Positions 28,137-36,979 of a stretch of 64,000 nucleotides of DNA are shown piece after piece. The notes below the pieces were generated by a model. The model saw only the letters and a list, made by a program, of their open reading frames with translations. It ran no database searches and was not told where the DNA came from. Each line of letters begins with the position of its first letter. Within the stretch, counting starts at the first letter, position 1. The translations under genes and the position numbers were made by a program. The stretch covers positions 192,126-256,125 of the forward strand of contig JAUQVX010000002.1 of the NCBI GenBank assembly GCA_039794565.1, read 5' to 3'. The DNA is from Gloeomargarita sp. SRBZ-1_bins_9 (lineage in GTDB: Bacteria; Cyanobacteriota; Cyanobacteriia; Gloeomargaritales; Gloeomargaritaceae).

Positions 28137-29138
28137 ATGCCCGTGTATTACTACTGGGGGGAGGACGAGTACCAGCTCAAGCGGGCCGTCGAGCGCCTTC
28201 GACAAACCGTAGTGGACCCGGCTTGGGCAAGTTTCAATTACCAAAAGCTGGCGGGGGATGCCCTCGAGGCGGTGGAAAATGCCTTGGCGGAAAGTCGTAC
28301 TTTGCCCTTTGGCAGTGGGGGTCGGCTCACCTGGATTACCGACGCGCCCATCGGCAAGCAATGCCCAGAAGAGTGGATGGAACTACTGTTGGCGACGATT
28401 CCCCAGTTGCCGGAAAGCTCCCATGTGCTGTTTACTGGGACGGAGCGGCTTGCGGCTTCATCGCCCCTGGGTCAGTTGTTCCAAAAGTACGGTGTGATTA
28501 GGGAGTTCAACCCAATTCCCCCTTGGCGGACGGAGGAACTGGCAGCGCTGGTGCGGGAGATGGCCCAAGAGATTCCGGTGGCCTTGAGCCAGGAGGCGGT
28601 GGCGTATCTGGTGGCGGCCATCGGCAACGACCGCTATCGCCTAGAGCAGGAGTTGCACAAAATCGCCCTGTTGCGCCCCGAGGACCCCCGTCCTTTGCAA
28701 GTGGCGGAAATTCAACCCCTGGTGCCCCCTACTACCCAAACCAGCCTGGCGCTGGCCCAAGCCATTCGGCAAGGTCAGGTGGACCAGGCGTTGCACCTAT
28801 GGCAGGACTTACTGGGGATGGGCGAACCGCCATTGCGCATCACGGCGACGTTGGTGAGCCAATTTCGCCTGTGGTTGTGGGTAAAACTGGCGCAAATGGA
28901 CCGCCAGGTGACACCGGAAAAGGTGGTGGCCATGACGAACCTGGGCAACCCTAAACGGCTGTATTTTTTGAGCAAGGAGGTGCAAGGCATTCCCCTGGCG
29001 GCTCTGGCTGAGACTCTAGAGCGGCTTTTGGCGCTGGAATGGGGTCTCAAGCAGGGGGCGCCGGCGACGGTGATTGGGCCGAGCACACTCATTTCCCTGA
29101 GTCGGCTGTACAGTCGGGGGCGTTTCCCGGCACAATAG
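28137..29138 (+). CDS. holA: DNA polymerase III subunit delta
   Basis: The 333-residue clamp-loader subunit starts MPVYYYWGEDEYQLKRAV, the family beginning (YxxxGxDxYL), and keeps the AAA+-like fold without a P-loop. Later blocks are AYLVAAIGNDRYRLEQEL and the C-terminal collar region with FRLWLWVKLAQM. It loads the sliding clamp together with the other gamma-complex subunits, none of which is in the window. psbE starts 39 bp downstream. Confidence 0.9.
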   Translation: MPVYYYWGEDEYQLKRAVERLRQTVVDPAWASFNYQKLAGDALEAVENALAESRTLPFGSGGRLTWITDAPIGKQCPEEWMELLLATIPQLPESSHVLFTGTERLAASSPLGQLFQKYGVIREFNPIPPWRTEELAALVREMAQEIPVALSQEAVAYLVAAIGNDRYRLEQELHKIALLRPEDPRPLQVAEIQPLVPPTTQTSLALAQAIRQGQVDQALHLWQDLLGMGEPPLRITATLVSQFRLWLWVKLAQMDRQVTPEKVVAMTNLGNPKRLYFLSKEVQGIPLAALAETLERLLALEWGLKQGAPATVIGPSTLISLSRLYSRGRFPAQ

Positions 29139-29177
29139 AAGCAGTGGCATCGTATGCAAATACAGGAGGTTGGTGCG

Positions 29178-29438
29178 ATGGCTGGTAGCACGGGAGAGCG
29201 TCCCTTTGCGGACATTCTCACCAGCGTCCGTTATTGGGTGATCCACAGCATTACAATTCCGGCGCTGTTTATTGCTGGCTGGTTGTTTGTGAGTACGGGG
29301 TTGGCCTATGACGTGTTTGGGACGCCGCGCCCGAACAGTTACTTTGCCCCCGACCAGGACAAACCGCCGGTGATCACCCAACGGTACGAAGCGCGGCAGC
29401 AGATCGAAGCCTTTGAGCAGAAAGTAGGAGTGCAGTGA
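29178..29438 (+). CDS. psbE: Cytochrome b559 alpha subunit
   Basis: 86 residues. The haem-ligand histidine is in [16 protein letters not shown] and the single helix is followed by the lumenal tail [16 protein letters not shown]. PsbE and PsbF together bind the b559 haem and are needed for photosystem II assembly. An AGGAGG lies 8 nt before the ATG. It leads the conserved psbE-psbF-psbL-psbJ operon and its stop overlaps psbF (TGATG). Confidence 0.98.
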   Translation: MAGSTGERPFADILTSVRYWVIHSITIPALFIAGWLFVSTGLAYDVFGTPRPNSYFAPDQDKPPVITQRYEARQQIEAFEQKVGVQ

Positions 29439-29572
29439 TGACGACCAATCGCCAAAACGAGCCGGTCACCTACCCTGTGTTTACGGTGCGGTGGTTAGCT
29501 GTGCATACCCTAGCTATCCCCACGGTGTTTTTCCTGGGGGCCATCGCTGCCATGCAATTTATCCGCCGCTAG
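29438..29572 (+). CDS. psbF: Cytochrome b559 beta subunit
   Basis: 44 residues with one helix and the haem histidine in [19 protein letters not shown], ending AMQFIRR as in other PsbF proteins. It pairs with PsbE to hold the haem of cytochrome b559. The start shares one base with the psbE stop, giving coupled translation of a one-to-one complex. Confidence 0.98.
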   Translation: MTTNRQNEPVTYPVFTVRWLAVHTLAIPTVFFLGAIAAMQFIRR

Positions 29573-29584
29573 CGAGGTGACACC

Positions 29585-29701
29585 ATGACCGGCAAAAATC
29601 CCAATACCCAACCGGTAGAACTGAACCGCACGTCCCTGTTTTTAGGACTGCTGCTGATTTTTGTGCTGGCGATTCTGTTCTCGAGTTACTTCTTCAATTA
29701 A
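29585..29701 (+). CDS. psbL: Photosystem II protein PsbL
   Basis: A 38-residue single-helix subunit, with [18 protein letters not shown] and the invariant end SSYFFN. PsbL lies at the photosystem II dimer interface and supports electron flow at the acceptor side. It is 12 bp after psbF, with GAGGTG as ribosome binding site. Confidence 0.98.
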   Translation: MTGKNPNTQPVELNRTSLFLGLLLIFVLAILFSSYFFN

Positions 29702-29735
29702 GCCGTTGACGCTGTTGTTGGGAGGTGAAGATAGG

Positions 29736-29858
29736 ATGAACATGTCGTCGGGCCGCATTCCCCTGTGGCTGGTAGGAACGGTCGTCGGTATCGCAGTGAT
29801 TGCCCTGGTGGGCCTATTCTTCTGGGGGTCCTACGTGGGGGTGGGTTCATCCCTGTAG
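29736..29858 (+). CDS. psbJ: Photosystem II protein PsbJ
   Basis: A 40-residue single-helix subunit: [19 protein letters not shown], then [13 protein letters not shown], the standard PsbJ end. It lies near the plastoquinone exchange channel of photosystem II. GGGAGGTG precedes the ATG. The last 12 bp overlap the convergent cysteine-lyase-like gene, so no terminator separates the two transcripts. Confidence 0.98.
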   Translation: MNMSSGRIPLWLVGTVVGIAVIALVGLFFWGSYVGVGSSL

Positions 29859-30995
29859 CTCCCCTAAAACTTGCACCAGGCGGGTGAGTTCCTCCTGGCT
29901 GGTCAAATAGTGGATGGAGGCCCGCACACAATGACCTGCGGCTACCGAACGCACCAAAATGTTGTGGTGCTCCAGTTCCTGGGCCAGGGTCTCCGGCGCT
30001 AGGGTGGTATGACGAAAACTCACCAGACCGCATTGGGGCGGTTCGGGGAGGAGACGGGTGATTTGGGGAAATTGGCCCAATTGCCGCCAGAGTTCTTGGG
30101 CTAAGTGTACGAGGCGGGTGTAACGCTGTTGGGTTGTTCCCCAGGCGTCGTGAAGCGCCAGGCTGGCCCGTAATCCGGCACCCAATTCCCAGGCGGTGGT
30201 GGCGATTTCATGGCGTTGACCATCGGAGGACCAGCGGGGATGTTGATCGTGGAACCCCTGTAAACCTCGCCAGCCGCAGTGGGTGGGTTGAACCACATCG
30301 CGGTACTGGGGGTGGATGTATAGAACACCGAGGCCCGCCGGTCCACACAGCCACTTATGCCCGGTGGCGGCATAGAAATCAACCCCGGTCAAATCCAAGG
30401 GCAACACCCCCAGGGATTGGGCGCCGTCCACTAGCAGGCGCAGGTTGTGTTCTTGGCAAAAACGGGCAATTGCCGGCAAGGGCAACACCTGTCCTGTATG
30501 CCAGAGGACATGACTGAGTACCAGCATCTGCGTCTGGGGTTGCAGGTGGCGTTCGAGTATCTCTAGGGGGTCGGCGGTGGGGTTGCTCAGGGGACAGGTG
30601 CTCCAGGTGAGGCCAAAGCGGCGGGCCAGTTGGGCAACCGTGGCCACTACTCCTGGGTGCTCCCCATCGCTGAGCAATAGGTGTTCGCCCCCGCGCCAGG
30701 GCCATCCCCACAGGACAATGGCACAGCCTTGGGTAGTGGAACTGGTCAGGGTAATGTCAGCGACAGAAACTCCTAGCCAACGGGCAAAGGCTTGGCGCGT
30801 CAGATGTTCCTGTTCTTCTACCCAGACCAAGGCTTGTCGGCTGAAAGGTCCCTTGCGCTGCTCCTGTTCGTACACCTCCCACATAGCCCTCAAGGCGGGG
30901 GTGGGCAAGGGTCCCTGTCCCCCGTAGTTGAGATAGGTTTTGTGGGCCAGAGCTGGAAAATGTTGCCGTTGCTCCTGAATGTCCATGCACCCCAT
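29847..30995 (-). CDS. Class V aminotransferase, cysteine/cystine lyase-like
   Basis: A 382-residue PLP enzyme with the lysine in [18 protein letters not shown], the Asp in [15 protein letters not shown] and an [13 protein letters not shown] phosphate loop. The overall pattern fits the L-cysteine/cystine C-S-lyase of Synechocystis and related IscS-like proteins that lack the mobile cysteine loop of true desulfurases. Sulfur mobilisation for Fe-S assembly has been proposed for this group. Isopenicillin N epimerase annotation is a common but unlikely alternative. Confidence 0.8.
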   Translation of the reverse strand: MGCMDIQEQRQHFPALAHKTYLNYGGQGPLPTPALRAMWEVYEQEQRKGPFSRQALVWVEEQEHLTRQAFARWLGVSVADITLTSSTTQGCAIVLWGWPWRGGEHLLLSDGEHPGVVATVAQLARRFGLTWSTCPLSNPTADPLEILERHLQPQTQMLVLSHVLWHTGQVLPLPAIARFCQEHNLRLLVDGAQSLGVLPLDLTGVDFYAATGHKWLCGPAGLGVLYIHPQYRDVVQPTHCGWRGLQGFHDQHPRWSSDGQRHEIATTAWELGAGLRASLALHDAWGTTQQRYTRLVHLAQELWRQLGQFPQITRLLPEPPQCGLVSFRHTTLAPETLAQELEHHNILVRSVAAGHCVRASIHYLTSQEELTRLVQVLGELQG

Positions 30996-30999
30996 TGGT

Positions 31000-32487
31000 T
31001 TAACCCTTTCTATCCTGCGGCAAACGAAGACGGCTTAACCACCAACCACCACCGATGCCCAGCAGTACCGGTGTTAACCAATCCCCGTAGCGCCCGTAGA
31101 GGGTTTGGGAACGGCGACGGTAGAGCCGCACAAGCTGGATATGGTCTTGCTGGGGCGGTGCCTGCCAAAGGATGCGACCCCGGGGACTGATCAGGCCCGA
31201 AATGCCCGTGTTGGTAGCCCGTACCAGCCAGCGGTCGGTTTCGATTGCCCGCAATACATCCTGGGCCTGGTGTTGGCGCATCATGCGGGGAGGGTAGGGG
31301 TCGTTGTTGGCCGCCGTGATAATCCATTCCCCCCCTCGGCGCGCTTGCTCCCGAAACACCGCCGCAAACGCCGAGTCATAACAAATGCCTGCGATCACTG
31401 GCCCCCAAGGCGTTTGCACGGATTGGGTGAGGGAACCCGGCGTTTGGGACTCGGGTAGGGCAGAAATCCGCCGTACCCATGGCCCCAGCCAGCGCTCCAG
31501 CGGGATAAACTCCCCCAAGGGCACCAAGCTCACCTTGTCGTAGCGGCTGACCACCTGCCCCTGCCCGTCTAGGACAAACAAGCTGTTGGTCAAACGGCCT
31601 GTCCGTCGCCCGTAGGCCCCTAAAACCACCGGTGTGCGCCAGCGTTGGATGAACGTGGCCAGGGGATGGTCAGGCGTCCATTCTTGTCCCAACGCCCCCT
31701 CCGGTGTGATCACGATATCGGCTCCCTGTTGGACCAAGGCGATGTAACCAGCCTGTAAGCGAGCGCTCATCTGTGCCCGCCCCTGGGGGGTAAACCGGAC
31801 AGGGTTGGGGACATTCGGTTGGATCACCCCCACCGATAACGACGCCAAAATGGATTCCCCAGGTGCTGTGATCTGCAAAAACCATCCCAGACTTTGCCCC
31901 AGCACCCACAACCCCAGCGCCAACGGCAGGACAAGGCGCCCCGGATAAGACCTAGCCAAAGCCAGCACGCCATTGACAAGCAACAGCCAGGCCACCGGCG
32001 TCACCGGCCCAGCCAGTTGCCCCAGGTGTAACAAAGTCGGGTTACCGGGACTTTGGGTCAACGCCAGGGTGCTCCACCACAGGGACGTGTGATGGGCAAG
32101 GGTTTCGCCGGCGCACCACAGAGCAATCCCCACCGGCAGCCGTCGCCACGCTGGTTTGACTTGACTGGTCAGGGCTGCCCATATCCCCACCCCTAATGCG
32201 CCCCACAGGGTAACAAACAACCAAATGGCCAAAGCCACGGCCAGGCTGAGGCCCCAAGGAATACCCAGCCAGGTCAAAGGATGCAGATGGAGCAGCCAGG
32301 ACAGGGCGGCGCCGTGATAGCAGGCCCCCCAGAGAGCACCTCCCCACCCGGCCTGGCGTTGTTCTGTGACCCACCACAGAGGGACCAAGGCCACCCACGC
32401 CAGGGGCCATGCCCAACTTTCCCCCAGGCTGCCCCCCAGTACTAGACCCGACAGTACCACCAGCAGCCATAGTCCTAGCCGACCCAT
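31000..32487 (-). CDS. lnt: Apolipoprotein N-acyltransferase
   Basis: The 495-residue enzyme has about six N-terminal membrane helices and a periplasmic nitrilase-type domain. The Glu-Lys-Cys triad is visible as VITPEGALG, YDKVSLVPLGEF and GICYDSAF. It acylates the N-terminal cysteine of lipoproteins; candidates in this window are the sugar dehydrogenase at 39.8 kb and the lipoprotein at 45 kb. It ends 5 bp downstream of the start of the aminotransferase gene on the same strand. Confidence 0.92.
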   Translation of the reverse strand: MGRLGLWLLVVLSGLVLGGSLGESWAWPLAWVALVPLWWVTEQRQAGWGGALWGACYHGAALSWLLHLHPLTWLGIPWGLSLAVALAIWLFVTLWGALGVGIWAALTSQVKPAWRRLPVGIALWCAGETLAHHTSLWWSTLALTQSPGNPTLLHLGQLAGPVTPVAWLLLVNGVLALARSYPGRLVLPLALGLWVLGQSLGWFLQITAPGESILASLSVGVIQPNVPNPVRFTPQGRAQMSARLQAGYIALVQQGADIVITPEGALGQEWTPDHPLATFIQRWRTPVVLGAYGRRTGRLTNSLFVLDGQGQVVSRYDKVSLVPLGEFIPLERWLGPWVRRISALPESQTPGSLTQSVQTPWGPVIAGICYDSAFAAVFREQARRGGEWIITAANNDPYPPRMMRQHQAQDVLRAIETDRWLVRATNTGISGLISPRGRILWQAPPQQDHIQLVRLYRRRSQTLYGRYGDWLTPVLLGIGGGWWLSRLRLPQDRKG

Positions 32488-32664
32488 CCCTGGTTGACAT
32501 CCTCACCGAACCTGTCTATTGTAAAGGTGTCGGACTGGCGGGATTCTTCGCTCCTTGTAGGTAAAACTAGTTTGCGGTGCAACAGTTGCCGGTCTTCTTA
32601 ACCAGCTATTACGGCAAGACACGCTCAGACCTTTTTCCCCATAGCGCGCTGAGGAGTTAGGTTT

Positions 32665-33402
32665 ATGCGGCACACACTAAGCAGTTTGGGTTTGCTGGTG
32701 ACCCTGTGGAGCACACCGGCTTTGGCCCAGTTGGGTACCCAACTCCCGCCCCCTGCTGATTGGCAGCAACGCCGACAACAGCGCGCGATTCCTGCCCCCC
32801 AGCGCCTGCCCGTGCCTGGTCCTGCCCCCATCGGCCAAGGGAGTCCCTTACCTCCCGCCCCCGGCCCCCTGGTTAACCCTGAACAGTCCTATCAGGTTCT
32901 GGTAGTTGGCCTGCACCCGGTGCGGTTGCCGGTGTTGCGGCAGTTAGTACCCCAGGCGTTTCCGGTACAGCACCAGGGACAAATTGCCATGCAAACCGGG
33001 GTATTTTCTTCCCTGGCGGAAGCAGAAAAGTTTGCTTTACAACTGCGGCAGCAGGGGTTGCCGGCGCAGGTCGTCGGACCCGTGAACCCCCAGCGGGAGG
33101 CGCGCGCCGAAATTGTGTTGAGTCCCCCAAGCCAGGGCAGTGATTTAGAACGCTTGGCCACCTGGCAACAACTGCGTCCAAGCCCCTTGCCCAGCCAGCG
33201 GCCTACGGTGCGGGTTTTGGTGCGACCGGCAACCCCCACCCAGCTTGAGGAGGTGTTGAAACTGATTCCCGAGGCCTTTCGTGCCAATTATCGGGGGCAA
33301 ATCCTGTGGCAGGTGGGGCGTTTTCAGGACCAGAGCCGCGCTGAACAACTGGTCCAATACCTGCGTTCCCGGGGTTTCCAGGTGGTAGTGGAGTCCCAGT
33401 GA
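32665..33402 (+). CDS. Secreted SPOR-like double-repeat protein
   Basis: A 245-residue protein with a signal peptide (LLVTLWSTPALAQ), a proline-rich linker (about 28-75) and two related repeats: FPVQHQGQIAMQTGVFSSLAEAE and FRANYRGQILWQVGRFQDQSRAE share the pattern GQI-x4-G-x-F/F-x2-x-x-AE-QL-x2-R. This resembles SPOR domains, which bind denuded peptidoglycan. The two copies probably form a tandem SPOR-like unit in the periplasm. Its stop codon overlaps the hfq start. Confidence 0.65.
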   Translation: MRHTLSSLGLLVTLWSTPALAQLGTQLPPPADWQQRRQQRAIPAPQRLPVPGPAPIGQGSPLPPAPGPLVNPEQSYQVLVVGLHPVRLPVLRQLVPQAFPVQHQGQIAMQTGVFSSLAEAEKFALQLRQQGLPAQVVGPVNPQREARAEIVLSPPSQGSDLERLATWQQLRPSPLPSQRPTVRVLVRPATPTQLEEVLKLIPEAFRANYRGQILWQVGRFQDQSRAEQLVQYLRSRGFQVVVESQ

Positions 33403-33608
33403 TGCACGAATTGGATACGGGCTTGCCTAGTGTACGGCAGGTACAGATGTTTATCAAAGACAAGACCGGGGTGGAGGTGAAATTGACCACCGGAGACCTC
33501 CTACACGGTCAGATTGTTTGGCAAGACCCCTACTACTTCCGTCTGGTCACGGGTCAGCAGGAGGGCTTTTTACTGCACCGCTCCCACGTGGTCTATATCA
33601 AGGGCTAA
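33402..33608 (+). CDS. hfq: Cyanobacterial-type Hfq
   Basis: A 68-residue Sm-fold protein: GLPSVRQVQMFIKDKTGVEVKL, interrupted here only by count, then LTTGDLLHGQIVWQDPYYF and HRSHVVYIKG. Cyanobacterial Hfq is short and lacks the proximal RNA-binding residues of enterobacterial Hfq; in Synechocystis it is needed for motility and binds the type IV pilus ATPase PilB1. The ATG overlaps the stop of the SPOR-like gene (TGATG), so the pair is translationally coupled. Confidence 0.85.
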   Translation: MHELDTGLPSVRQVQMFIKDKTGVEVKLTTGDLLHGQIVWQDPYYFRLVTGQQEGFLLHRSHVVYIKG

Positions 33609-33675
33609 ACCTTTTCCTGGCGCCGGGGGGCTGATCACGGTACAACGGAAAGGGAAACCCCGTTAGGACAGCGGC

Positions 33676-35022
33676 ATGACGTCCCCCGGTTTTGACCACC
33701 ACCATCCCCCGTCCCAAGCCATCATTGACACCTGTGTTCACTGCGGGTTTTGTTTGACTACCTGCCCCAGTTACCGGGTGCTGGGGACGGAGATGGATTC
33801 CCCGCGGGGGCGCATTTACCAGATGAACGCCATCCTTCAGGGGGACATCGGTTTGGCAGCCACGACGGTCCGTCATTTCGACAGTTGTCTGGGGTGTTTA
33901 GCCTGTGTAACGGCCTGTCCCTCGGGAGTGCGCTACGACCAATTAATTGCGGCCACCCGCGCCCAAATCCAGCGGCAGTACCGGCGGCCCTGGGCGGAAC
34001 AACTGGTGCGCACTGTGCTCTTTCAACTGCTGCCTTATCCGGAACGGCTACGGTTGGTGGCCCCGGTCCTGTGGTTGTACCAACGCGCGGGACTCAACCG
34101 TTGGCTGCTGCCGATGTTGCGGCGGTTTTTCCCTTCCCTGGCGGCGATGGCCGAACTTCTGCCCCCCCTAACGCTCCAGCAACTGTTGCCTCGCCCCTGG
34201 CCCACCGTATTACCGGCGCAGGGGGAACGGCGTTACCGGGTGGGGGTGATCCTGGGGTGCGTCCAGCGCCTGTTCAACCCCGATGTGAATGCCGCGACGG
34301 TGCGGGTGCTGCGGGCGGTGGGGTGTGAGGTGGTGATTCCGCCCCAACAGGGGTGTTGTGGGGCCTTGCCCTGTCACCAGGGGGAAACCCACCAAGCCCA
34401 GGCCCTAGCCCGCTGGATGATTGACTGCTTCCGGTTTACTGAACTGGACGCCATTGTCATCAACGCCTCCGGGTGCGGCCATACCCTCAAGGAGTACGGG
34501 CACCTGCTGGCCGAGGACGCAGAATATCGGGACCTGGCCGTTGCTTTCAGTCAGCGGGTCCGAGATGTCCAAGAATTTCTAGCGGCTATCGAATTTCCGG
34601 TACCCCTGCACCCCCTGCGGGACCGGCCCCTTACCCTGGTCTATCAGGACGCCTGTCACCTACTCCATGGTCAAAACATCAGTTGGCAGCCCCGGCAATT
34701 GCTGCGCCGGATTCCGGGGGTGGAACTGCGCGACCCGATCGATGCCGCCCTGTGTTGTGGCAGCGCCGGCGTGTACAACTTCTTGCAACCGGAAACGGCG
34801 GCGGAACTGGGCCGGCAGAAAGTGACCCATTTACTCAATACCGGTGCCCAGGTGATTGCCTCCGCCAACATCGGCTGTACGGTACAAATCCAGCACTACC
34901 TGCGGGAGCGGGGGACCGCCGTCCCTGTCTATCATCCGGTACAGTTGCTGGACCGTTCCCTGCGCCACCTACCGCTGGAGGATGTCCCGGGGCCGTGCCA
35001 GGGTGATCTGGTTCGACGGTAG
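33676..35022 (+). CDS. glcF: Glycolate oxidase iron-sulfur subunit
   Basis: 448 residues. Two 4Fe-4S motifs lie near the N-terminus (CVHCGFCLTTCP and CLGCLACVTACP), followed by two CCG-domain motifs (QQGCCGALPCH and ALCCGSAGVYNF). This is the GlcF/LutA/HdrB layout, acting with FAD subunits GlcD/GlcE in photorespiratory glycolate oxidation. The flavin subunits are not adjacent. Its 3' end overlaps the convergent gene by 54 bp. Confidence 0.88.
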   Translation: MTSPGFDHHHPPSQAIIDTCVHCGFCLTTCPSYRVLGTEMDSPRGRIYQMNAILQGDIGLAATTVRHFDSCLGCLACVTACPSGVRYDQLIAATRAQIQRQYRRPWAEQLVRTVLFQLLPYPERLRLVAPVLWLYQRAGLNRWLLPMLRRFFPSLAAMAELLPPLTLQQLLPRPWPTVLPAQGERRYRVGVILGCVQRLFNPDVNAATVRVLRAVGCEVVIPPQQGCCGALPCHQGETHQAQALARWMIDCFRFTELDAIVINASGCGHTLKEYGHLLAEDAEYRDLAVAFSQRVRDVQEFLAAIEFPVPLHPLRDRPLTLVYQDACHLLHGQNISWQPRQLLRRIPGVELRDPIDAALCCGSAGVYNFLQPETAAELGRQKVTHLLNTGAQVIASANIGCTVQIQHYLRERGTAVPVYHPVQLLDRSLRHLPLEDVPGPCQGDLVRR

Positions 35023-35472
35023 TTGGAGGGAATAACCCAGTTGTCTGGCTTTGCGGGCCAAATCCGGTTCCCGCTGGGGGTTCACCCCATGGCAGACCTG
35101 CCAGTACAGGTTATGGGAAGCCTGGTTGTAGCCAAAGGTGGCACCGCCAGGGTTCAGCAGATGGGCAATGTAACCCTTACCGCCAGGGTCGGCAAAGATA
35201 TAGGCTGGGCGCGTGCGCGAGCAATAGACATAGTCTTGGGTGCGTTCCGAAAAACCGGCGGGGGGTTGGCTACCCTCCATCCAGGACCGCCGGCCCATCG
35301 TGAGCCGATAGAGCTGTCCCTGGCGAGTTTGTTGCTCCAAACGTTTGGCCAGCACCCGCGCTTCCCAGCATTCCCCCTGGCGACACCCGGAGATGATAAT
35401 GGGCTGGCCACCACCCCCCTGGACTTGCGCAAGGACAGGTGCAACATAACCCAACACACCAGCTATTACCAT
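34969..35472 (-). CDS. Hypothetical exported protein
   Basis: A 167-residue protein with a short signal peptide (MVIAGVLGYVAPVLAQ). The mature part has GCRQGECWEARVLAKRL, DYVYCSRTRPAYIFAD, and HNLYWQVCHGVNP, with four cysteines that could form two disulfides. The pattern recurs in cyanobacterial proteins of unknown function as far as I can judge. GGAATAGGGA lies upstream of the ATG. No membrane helix besides the signal. Confidence 0.65.
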   Translation of the reverse strand: MVIAGVLGYVAPVLAQVQGGGGQPIIISGCRQGECWEARVLAKRLEQQTRQGQLYRLTMGRRSWMEGSQPPAGFSERTQDYVYCSRTRPAYIFADPGGKGYIAHLLNPGGATFGYNQASHNLYWQVCHGVNPQREPDLARKARQLGYSLQLPSNQITLARPRDILQR

Positions 35473-35556
35473 TGCTGTACTCCCTATTCCTTCCGGTTTG
35501 ATTATCGCCGATTTGGACCAGGGTAGATGCTAGGGCCGGTAGGTCCTGACCGAAAA

Positions 35557-35860
35557 ATGACGAAATTAAAGCAATTAAAAACCCTCTGCCCGCACGTGAC
35601 CAGCCGAGAAGTTCCCCAAGTAATTTTGAGAGTACCAATCCTGCTGGGTGAGGACTCCGCGGTGCCGTTTTACCTCAGTTTTGGACCGCAACAACAATAG
35701 GTGGGTACCTCTAGCCTCTGACTTAAAGTTTCTGGGTACAACGCCCAGTCTACTGCCGCCAGAGTTTCGGTTCCCTCATGCGTTGGGTGTAGATCGCAAA
35801 ACATTATTGGCAGTCACCAACACCGCAGAAGAACCTCTGGATTTACTGTACCAAATTTAG
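35557..35860 (+). pseudogene. Small frameshifted hypothetical gene
   Basis: An ATG at 35557 opens MTKLKQLKTLCPHVTS and continues EVPQVILRVPILLG, SAVPFYLSFGPQQQ to a TAG at 35700. The next frame, open from 35648, carries protein-like sequence RWVPLASDLKFLG and FRFPHALGVDRKTLLAV to a TAG at 35860. A slip at CAACAACAA (35689-35697) would join them into about 100 residues. The region is less GC-rich than its surroundings. No family is recognised. It is the only gene-like content between 35473 and 35842. Confidence 0.35.
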
Positions 35861-36976
35861 GGCAGGCCGACCACCGGACCACACCTCCTCCACCCGTTCC
35901 ACCCACTGGGCAATGGCCGTTGGCGCCACATCTAACAGGGTTATATGCCCCAATTTCCGCCCCGGTCGCGCCTGGCTTTTCCCGTACCAATAAACCCGAC
36001 CCCATTGGGCCAGTTGTTCCCGTTGCTGCCGATAATCACAGGTGGCCGTTTCATAGCCCAGCAGGTTGACCATCAACGCCCCAGCTGTCTGCATTGCCGT
36101 ACTGCCCAGGGGTTGTCCGGTAATCGCCCGCAGGTGTTGGTGGAATTGGGACGTCACACAGGCCTCCAGCGTATAATGCCCTGAGTTGTGGGTGCGGGGA
36201 GCAATTTCATTAAGCAGCACACGCCCATCCGCCAGATAAAACCACTCCGTCGCCAACACCCCCTGATAGTCCAAGGCCGTAAGCAGGGTTTGGGTGTAGT
36301 GGGCAATGGCCGTGGTCACCGCAGCGGGCACCGGCGCCGGCGCATAGACCCAGCGACACACCTGGTTGACCTGCTGTGTCCAAGCCAGGGGATAAAAGGC
36401 CACCTCCCCCTGCCGATTGCGGGCCGCCACCATCGCCAACTCCTGGACAAAAGGCACGTAAGCTTCCGCCAACACATCCGTTACCGGCCACGCCCGCCAG
36501 AGTGGTTCCAGTTCCGCCGCCGTATGAACCATGCGGGTACCCAAACCGTCGTAGCCATAGCGGCGCGCCTTGACCACCAGGGGCAATACAGGCGGAGGTT
36601 CTCCCGGCCTCAAACACCAAAAATCCGGCATGGGAATCCCTAACTCCTGGGCGTAGCAACGCTGGCGGTATTTGTCCAACAGGGGCGCCAAACTGTCTAA
36701 ACGGGGGCAAAAACGGGTCGTGGGCAGAGCCACCTCCGCCAGCACTTCCAGGTTGATGAATTCATTTTCAAACGTAATGACATTACACTGCTGAAAGAGC
36801 CGGGTTAGACCACTGCGGTCCTCCAGGGGGGCAATGATGGCCCCAGCCGCCAAAGGAATCGCCGGCGCTTGCGGGTCCGGGGTTTGCACCCACAGAGGTA
36901 GATGTAAATCCCGCGCTGCCTGGGCCAGCATCCACGCCAGTTGGCCTCCGCCTAAGACCCCAACCGTTGTTGCCAT
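35843..36976 (-). CDS. purK: 5-(carboxyamino)imidazole ribonucleotide synthase
   Basis: A 377-residue ATP-grasp enzyme that carboxylates AIR to N5-CAIR, the substrate of PurE at 17.3 kb. It starts VGVLGGGQLAWMLAQAARDL, has FENEFINLEVL, VVKARRYGYDGLGTR and LLNEIAPRTHNSGHYTLEA. In many cyanobacteria the 6S RNA gene lies next to purK; here the RNase H gene ends 3 bp upstream and I do not see a 6S-like element. The 3' end overlaps the pseudogene by 18 bp. Confidence 0.95.
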   Translation of the reverse strand: MATTVGVLGGGQLAWMLAQAARDLHLPLWVQTPDPQAPAIPLAAGAIIAPLEDRSGLTRLFQQCNVITFENEFINLEVLAEVALPTTRFCPRLDSLAPLLDKYRQRCYAQELGIPMPDFWCLRPGEPPPVLPLVVKARRYGYDGLGTRMVHTAAELEPLWRAWPVTDVLAEAYVPFVQELAMVAARNRQGEVAFYPLAWTQQVNQVCRWVYAPAPVPAAVTTAIAHYTQTLLTALDYQGVLATEWFYLADGRVLLNEIAPRTHNSGHYTLEACVTSQFHQHLRAITGQPLGSTAMQTAGALMVNLLGYETATCDYRQQREQLAQWGRVYWYGKSQARPGRKLGHITLLDVAPTAIAQWVERVEEVWSGGRPALNLVQ

Positions 36977-36979
36977 CGG

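Noticed and set aside
35473-35842. 6S RNA gene, often near purK in cyanobacteria
   Set aside because: No long closing stem with a central bubble was evident; the stretch is better explained by a broken small ORF.
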